Assembly (NCBI RefSeq): GCF_902499555.1
Contig: NZ_CABVMM010000001.1
Coordinates: 62,001 to 126,000, forward strand
Source: Mesonia oceanica
GTDB taxonomy: Bacteria; Bacteroidota; Bacteroidia; Flavobacteriales; Flavobacteriaceae
Reading direction: 5' to 3'
Length of the DNA: 64,000 bases
Shown: positions 61,791 to 64,000 of the stretch, piece after piece
Numbering within the stretch: the first letter of the stretch is position 1
Layout: each line of letters starts with the position of its first letter
Position numbers and translations under genes: made by a program
The notes under the pieces: model-generated
What the model saw: only the letters and a program-made list of their open reading frames with translations
What the model was told of the DNA's origin: nothing
The model's database searches: none

Positions 61791-63254
61791 TTACAGGTTA
61801 TTAATGTAATTCCCATAGAGATCTTGAAACTGAATTCCTTTAGAGAATCGGTGTTTACTTAATTTGTTATAAGCGGTTAATCCCCACAACAAAAACTCGG
61901 TTAAGAAATAACGATCTTCCTCGCTGGTTTCCGGTTGATATTTATCGATGAGGTTTTGTAGAGGTTTGATGTCTTTTAGTGTTTCTTGGTATTCCTTTTC
62001 ATTTAAATCGTCGGGTAACTCAACTCCGCTCGATTCAAAAAACCATTGTGTAACTTCATCATAAGGATTGTCTTCGTTCTGTTTTTCGAGTTTTTCAATC
62101 TTTGGAAATAATGTTGGAAAAATGCTTTTAATTGAATTTTCAATTAAATGTTGAGCAACAAACGCTGCACCTTCTTGTTCTCCTTCGTAAACCAATTCAA
62201 CTTTCCCGGTAATCGATGGAATGACCCCCATAAAATCACCTAAACGAAGGGTTGTTTCAGTATCCCCATTTTTTAGAGTACGACGTTCTGCTGTACTCAA
62301 TAAATTCTGAAATGCGGTAATACTCATCCGAGCACTAATTCCGCTTTTTTCATCTACATATTCGCTTTCCCGTGCTTCAAAACTAATTTGCTCTAAGATT
62401 TCCCGAGCTAAACCGGGTACTTTCACGTGATCTTTTTGATTAGCTTCCAAATTCGCTTCTTGCTCTGTAATGGTTTTTGCAATTTCTACGGTTTTCGGAT
62501 AGTGCGTTAAAATTTGCGAACCAATTCTATCTTTTAACGGCGTGACAATACTACCACGATTGGTATAATCTTCGGGATTGGCAGTAAATATAAATTGAAG
62601 GTCTAACGGCATTCTTAATTTAAAGCCTCGAATTTGAATATCGCCTTCTTGCAAAATATTGAACAATGCCACCTGAATTCTTGCCTGTAAATCGGGTAAT
62701 TCGTTGATCACAAAAATCCCACGATTTGCCCGTGGAATCATCCCAAAATGAATTACACGATCATCGGCATAACTCAGTTTTAAATTGGCAGCTTTAATGG
62801 GATCTACATCACCAATTAAATCGGCTACCGTTACATCGGGAGTCGCCAGTTTTTCTGAAAAACGCTCTTCGCGATGTAACCAAGAAATAGGTGTGTTATC
62901 TCCTTTTTCTTTTAAAGTTTCTTGGGCATATCTTGAAATGGGATGAAAAGGGTCATCGTTTATTTCTGAGCCTTCTACTACCGGAATATATTCATCCAAT
63001 AATTTAACCATCAGTCGAGCTAAACGGGTTTTTGCCTGTCCTCGTAAACCTAGTAAGTTGATATTATGTTTGGAAAGAATAGCACGTTCTAATTCAGGAA
63101 TTACGGTATCTTCATATCCATGAACACCTTCAAAAACTGTTTCGTTATTCTTTATTTTTTCAATTAAATTTTCACGAAGCTCTTCTTTGATGCTCTTACT
63201 TTGGTAACCTGCTTCTTTAAGTTCGCCAAAGGTTTTTATTTCTGTTAAATTCAT
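61791..63254 (-). CDS. MoxR/magnesium-chelatase-like AAA ATPase
   Basis: A AAA+ ATPase of 487 residues from ATG 63254; a longer frame starting at 63311 would translate the palindromic repeat as protein and is rejected. Walker A: LLGLRGQAKTRLARL; Walker B: GIFVINELPDLQARI; sensor and arginine-finger region: IFTANPEDYTNRGSI, TPLKDRIGSQI. The C-terminal helical domain is present. It resembles magnesium-chelatase subunit I/YehL-like ATPases, which act with a VWA-domain partner; the gene for such a partner is encoded upstream (63735-64000), with a DUF559 gene lying between the two. Confidence 0.88.
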   Translation of the reverse strand: MNLTEIKTFGELKEAGYQSKSIKEELRENLIEKIKNNETVFEGVHGYEDTVIPELERAILSKHNINLLGLRGQAKTRLARLMVKLLDEYIPVVEGSEINDDPFHPISRYAQETLKEKGDNTPISWLHREERFSEKLATPDVTVADLIGDVDPIKAANLKLSYADDRVIHFGMIPRANRGIFVINELPDLQARIQVALFNILQEGDIQIRGFKLRMPLDLQFIFTANPEDYTNRGSIVTPLKDRIGSQILTHYPKTVEIAKTITEQEANLEANQKDHVKVPGLAREILEQISFEARESEYVDEKSGISARMSITAFQNLLSTAERRTLKNGDTETTLRLGDFMGVIPSITGKVELVYEGEQEGAAFVAQHLIENSIKSIFPTLFPKIEKLEKQNEDNPYDEVTQWFFESSGVELPDDLNEKEYQETLKDIKPLQNLIDKYQPETSEEDRYFLTEFLLWGLTAYNKLSKHRFSKGIQFQDLYGNYINNL

Positions 63255-63283
63255 AGTATTTTTTATTTTACATCCCTCCCCGG

Positions 63284-63303
63284 CCCTCCCTTCGAAGGGA
63301 GGG
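63284..63303. repeat. Perfect 20-base GC-rich palindrome, left border of DUF559 cassette
   Basis: CCCTCCCTTCGAAGGGAGGG is a perfect palindrome with TTCGAA at the centre, preceded by CATCCCTCCCCGG (from 63272). A related palindrome lies in opposite orientation at the other end of the DUF559 gene. Confidence 0.8.
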
Positions 63304-63312
63304 AGGAACATT

Positions 63313-63684
63313 TTATGTGTTTTGATTTAATTCTTCTATGTAGTTAAGTATTCTTTGTTTTACAGAAGTTATCTTACTAAAAACTTCTTCATTAGTGAAT
63401 CTTAAAAAAGAAACTCCATGTTTTTCAATTTCTCCTTGTCTTTTAGCGTCTTCTATAAAATTATATTTATGAATTTTTCCATCTATTTCTATAGCTAGCC
63501 CGATTTCATGGCAATAAAAATCAACAATATAATTTAGCAGAGGAACTTGTCGGTGAAATTCTACTCCCAAAGATTTTTTACGAATATGTTGCCATACTAA
63601 ATCTTCAGCAGGAGTCATATTTTTTCTCAGCTCTCTAGCTCTAATTTTAAGATTTTTATTATATGGTATTATTTTATTCGCCAT
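63313..63684 (-). CDS. DUF559 endonuclease-like protein (Vsr/PD-(D/E)XK fold)
   Basis: 123 residues from ATG 63684. The fold is PD-(D/E)XK: a helix with LRKNMTPAEDLVWQHIRKKS, then LGVEFHRQVPLLNYIVDFYC (D as first catalytic residue), then GLAIEIDGKIHKY (E-x-D/K core), and a late strand GVSFLRFTNEEV. Such DUF559 proteins are very frequent in Bacteroidota, usually single genes set between unrelated genes and flanked by GC-rich palindromes. Their biological role is not known; homing-like or repeat-spreading activity has been considered. It interrupts the AAA ATPase/VWA pair. Confidence 0.85.
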   Translation of the reverse strand: MANKIIPYNKNLKIRARELRKNMTPAEDLVWQHIRKKSLGVEFHRQVPLLNYIVDFYCHEIGLAIEIDGKIHKYNFIEDAKRQGEIEKHGVSFLRFTNEEVFSKITSVKQRILNYIEELNQNT

Positions 63685-63698
63685 CAAAATTTAATTTA

Positions 63699-63730
63699 GC
63701 CCCTCTTTTGAAGAGGGGTTGGGGAGATGT
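63699..63730. repeat. GC-rich palindrome, right border of DUF559 cassette
   Basis: CCCCTCTTTTGAAGAGGGG (near-perfect palindrome, 63700-63718) followed by TTGGGGAGATGTT. Read on the minus strand it begins AACATCTCCCCAACCCCTC, parallel to ACATCCCTCCCCGGCCCTC of the left border, so the two borders are inverted copies of one family. Confidence 0.75.
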
Positions 63731-63734
63731 TAAT

Positions 63735-64000
63735 TTATCGTATTCTCTTTTTCCTATTCGATTCATAATCTTCAAAAATCATTTCTCCTAAACCACCTAA
63801 GCCCGTATAGTAGGCTTTTCCTTGATTAGACTCGGTAAACTCATCTACAAATTGCTGTAAATACGGGTCGGAAGTAATCATAAACGTGGTGATGGGAATA
63901 TTCAGTTTTCGAGCTTGTGCCGCCATATTGTAACATTTGTTCGTGATGTACGGGTCAAGTCCCATCGAGTTTTTATAATAAGTTCCATCAGGCATTCTTA
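63735..64000 (-). CDS. VWA-domain protein, C-terminal part
   Basis: The gene runs off the right edge; 88 codons are visible, ending KKRIR-stop at 63735. DGTYYKNSMGLDPYITNKCY, AAQARKLNIPITTFMITSDP and FVDEFTESNQGKAYYTGLGG match the end of von Willebrand factor A domains that pair with MoxR/magnesium chelatase-like ATPases (chelatase subunit D-like). The nucleotide-binding partner gene lies 480 bases downstream. The N-terminus and MIDAS site are outside the window. Confidence 0.75.
   Translation of the reverse strand, partial: RMPDGTYYKNSMGLDPYITNKCYNMAAQARKLNIPITTFMITSDPYLQQFVDEFTESNQGKAYYTGLGGLGEMIFEDYESNRKKRIR

Noticed and set aside
63255-63311. N-terminal extension of the AAA ATPase reading FEGRAGEG
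   Set aside because: These residues are translation of the GC-rich palindromic repeat; the canonical start is ATG 63254.
1-64000. CRISPR arrays, rRNA operons, insertion sequences and prophage genes
   Set aside because: I saw no spaced direct repeats, no rRNA sequence, no transposase motif and no phage structural gene in any frame read.

Overview
The window is chromosomal DNA from a member of the Bacteroidota, most likely a marine-type Flavobacteriaceae. Five things point there: visibly AT-rich sequence; promoters of the Bacteroidota type (TTTG, about 20 bases, TAnnTTTG) in front of several genes; a type IX secretion (T9SS) type-B sorting domain; SusC/TonB-type and OMP-beta-barrel receptors with carboxypeptidase-like N-terminal domains; and flavobacterial gene orders such as yceD-rpmF-fabH-accB-accC, rnpA-ctpA and rnr/rpiB. 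Most of the window is core genome. No rRNA, CRISPR array, intact insertion sequence or prophage is visible.

Layout. 0-9 kb: YtxH-like fragment, glnS, an amino-acid permease with a DUF4397-like lipoprotein, folB, tRNA-Cys, a LysE-type exporter, a DUF2807 (head GIN) protein and rnr. 9-13 kb: two small genes, a 530-base AT-rich intergenic stretch with repeated DnaA-box-like words, then rpiB, a cation diffusion facilitator, an ElaA-type acetyltransferase and a SulP transporter. 13-20 kb: a glycosyltransferase/DUF547 pair, two tandem mini-XRE regulators, and an rnpA-ctpA operon that continues into a small protein/nucleotidyltransferase pair and DUF1853. 20-35 kb: M1 aminopeptidase, S8 protease, MBL hydrolase, CPA1 antiporter, yebC, lepA, an outer-membrane receptor, dusB, an FtsX-type permease and rbfA. 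35-42 kb: mce, a CAT-anticodon tRNA, a PID-CTERM-like mini-protein, ribE, pdxA and the fatty-acid initiation cluster. 42-43.5 kb: an accessory two-gene unit with the size, order and topology of lambda RexA/RexB. 43.5-56 kb: mtgA, a GreAB-like protein, recJ, a UDG-family protein, an ankyrin protein, rsmI, tdk, alr, a T9SS cargo protein, mscL and asd. 56-61.7 kb: a metal-related island made of a TonB receptor between two small secreted His/Cys proteins, a three-repeat His-rich DUF4625 lipoprotein and an exported AstE/AspA-like amidohydrolase. 61.8-64 kb: a MoxR-type AAA ATPase and a VWA protein separated by a DUF559 nuclease gene bracketed by inverted GC-rich palindromes.

The observations most worth following are the RexAB-like candidate anti-phage pair (42038-43506), the DUF559 cassette with flanking palindromes (63272-63730), the metal-uptake island (56201-60628), the nucleotidyltransferase pair behind ctpA (17084-17744), and the AT-rich region at 9272-9801. 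All assignments come from reading the sequence and from family knowledge; no database search was run.
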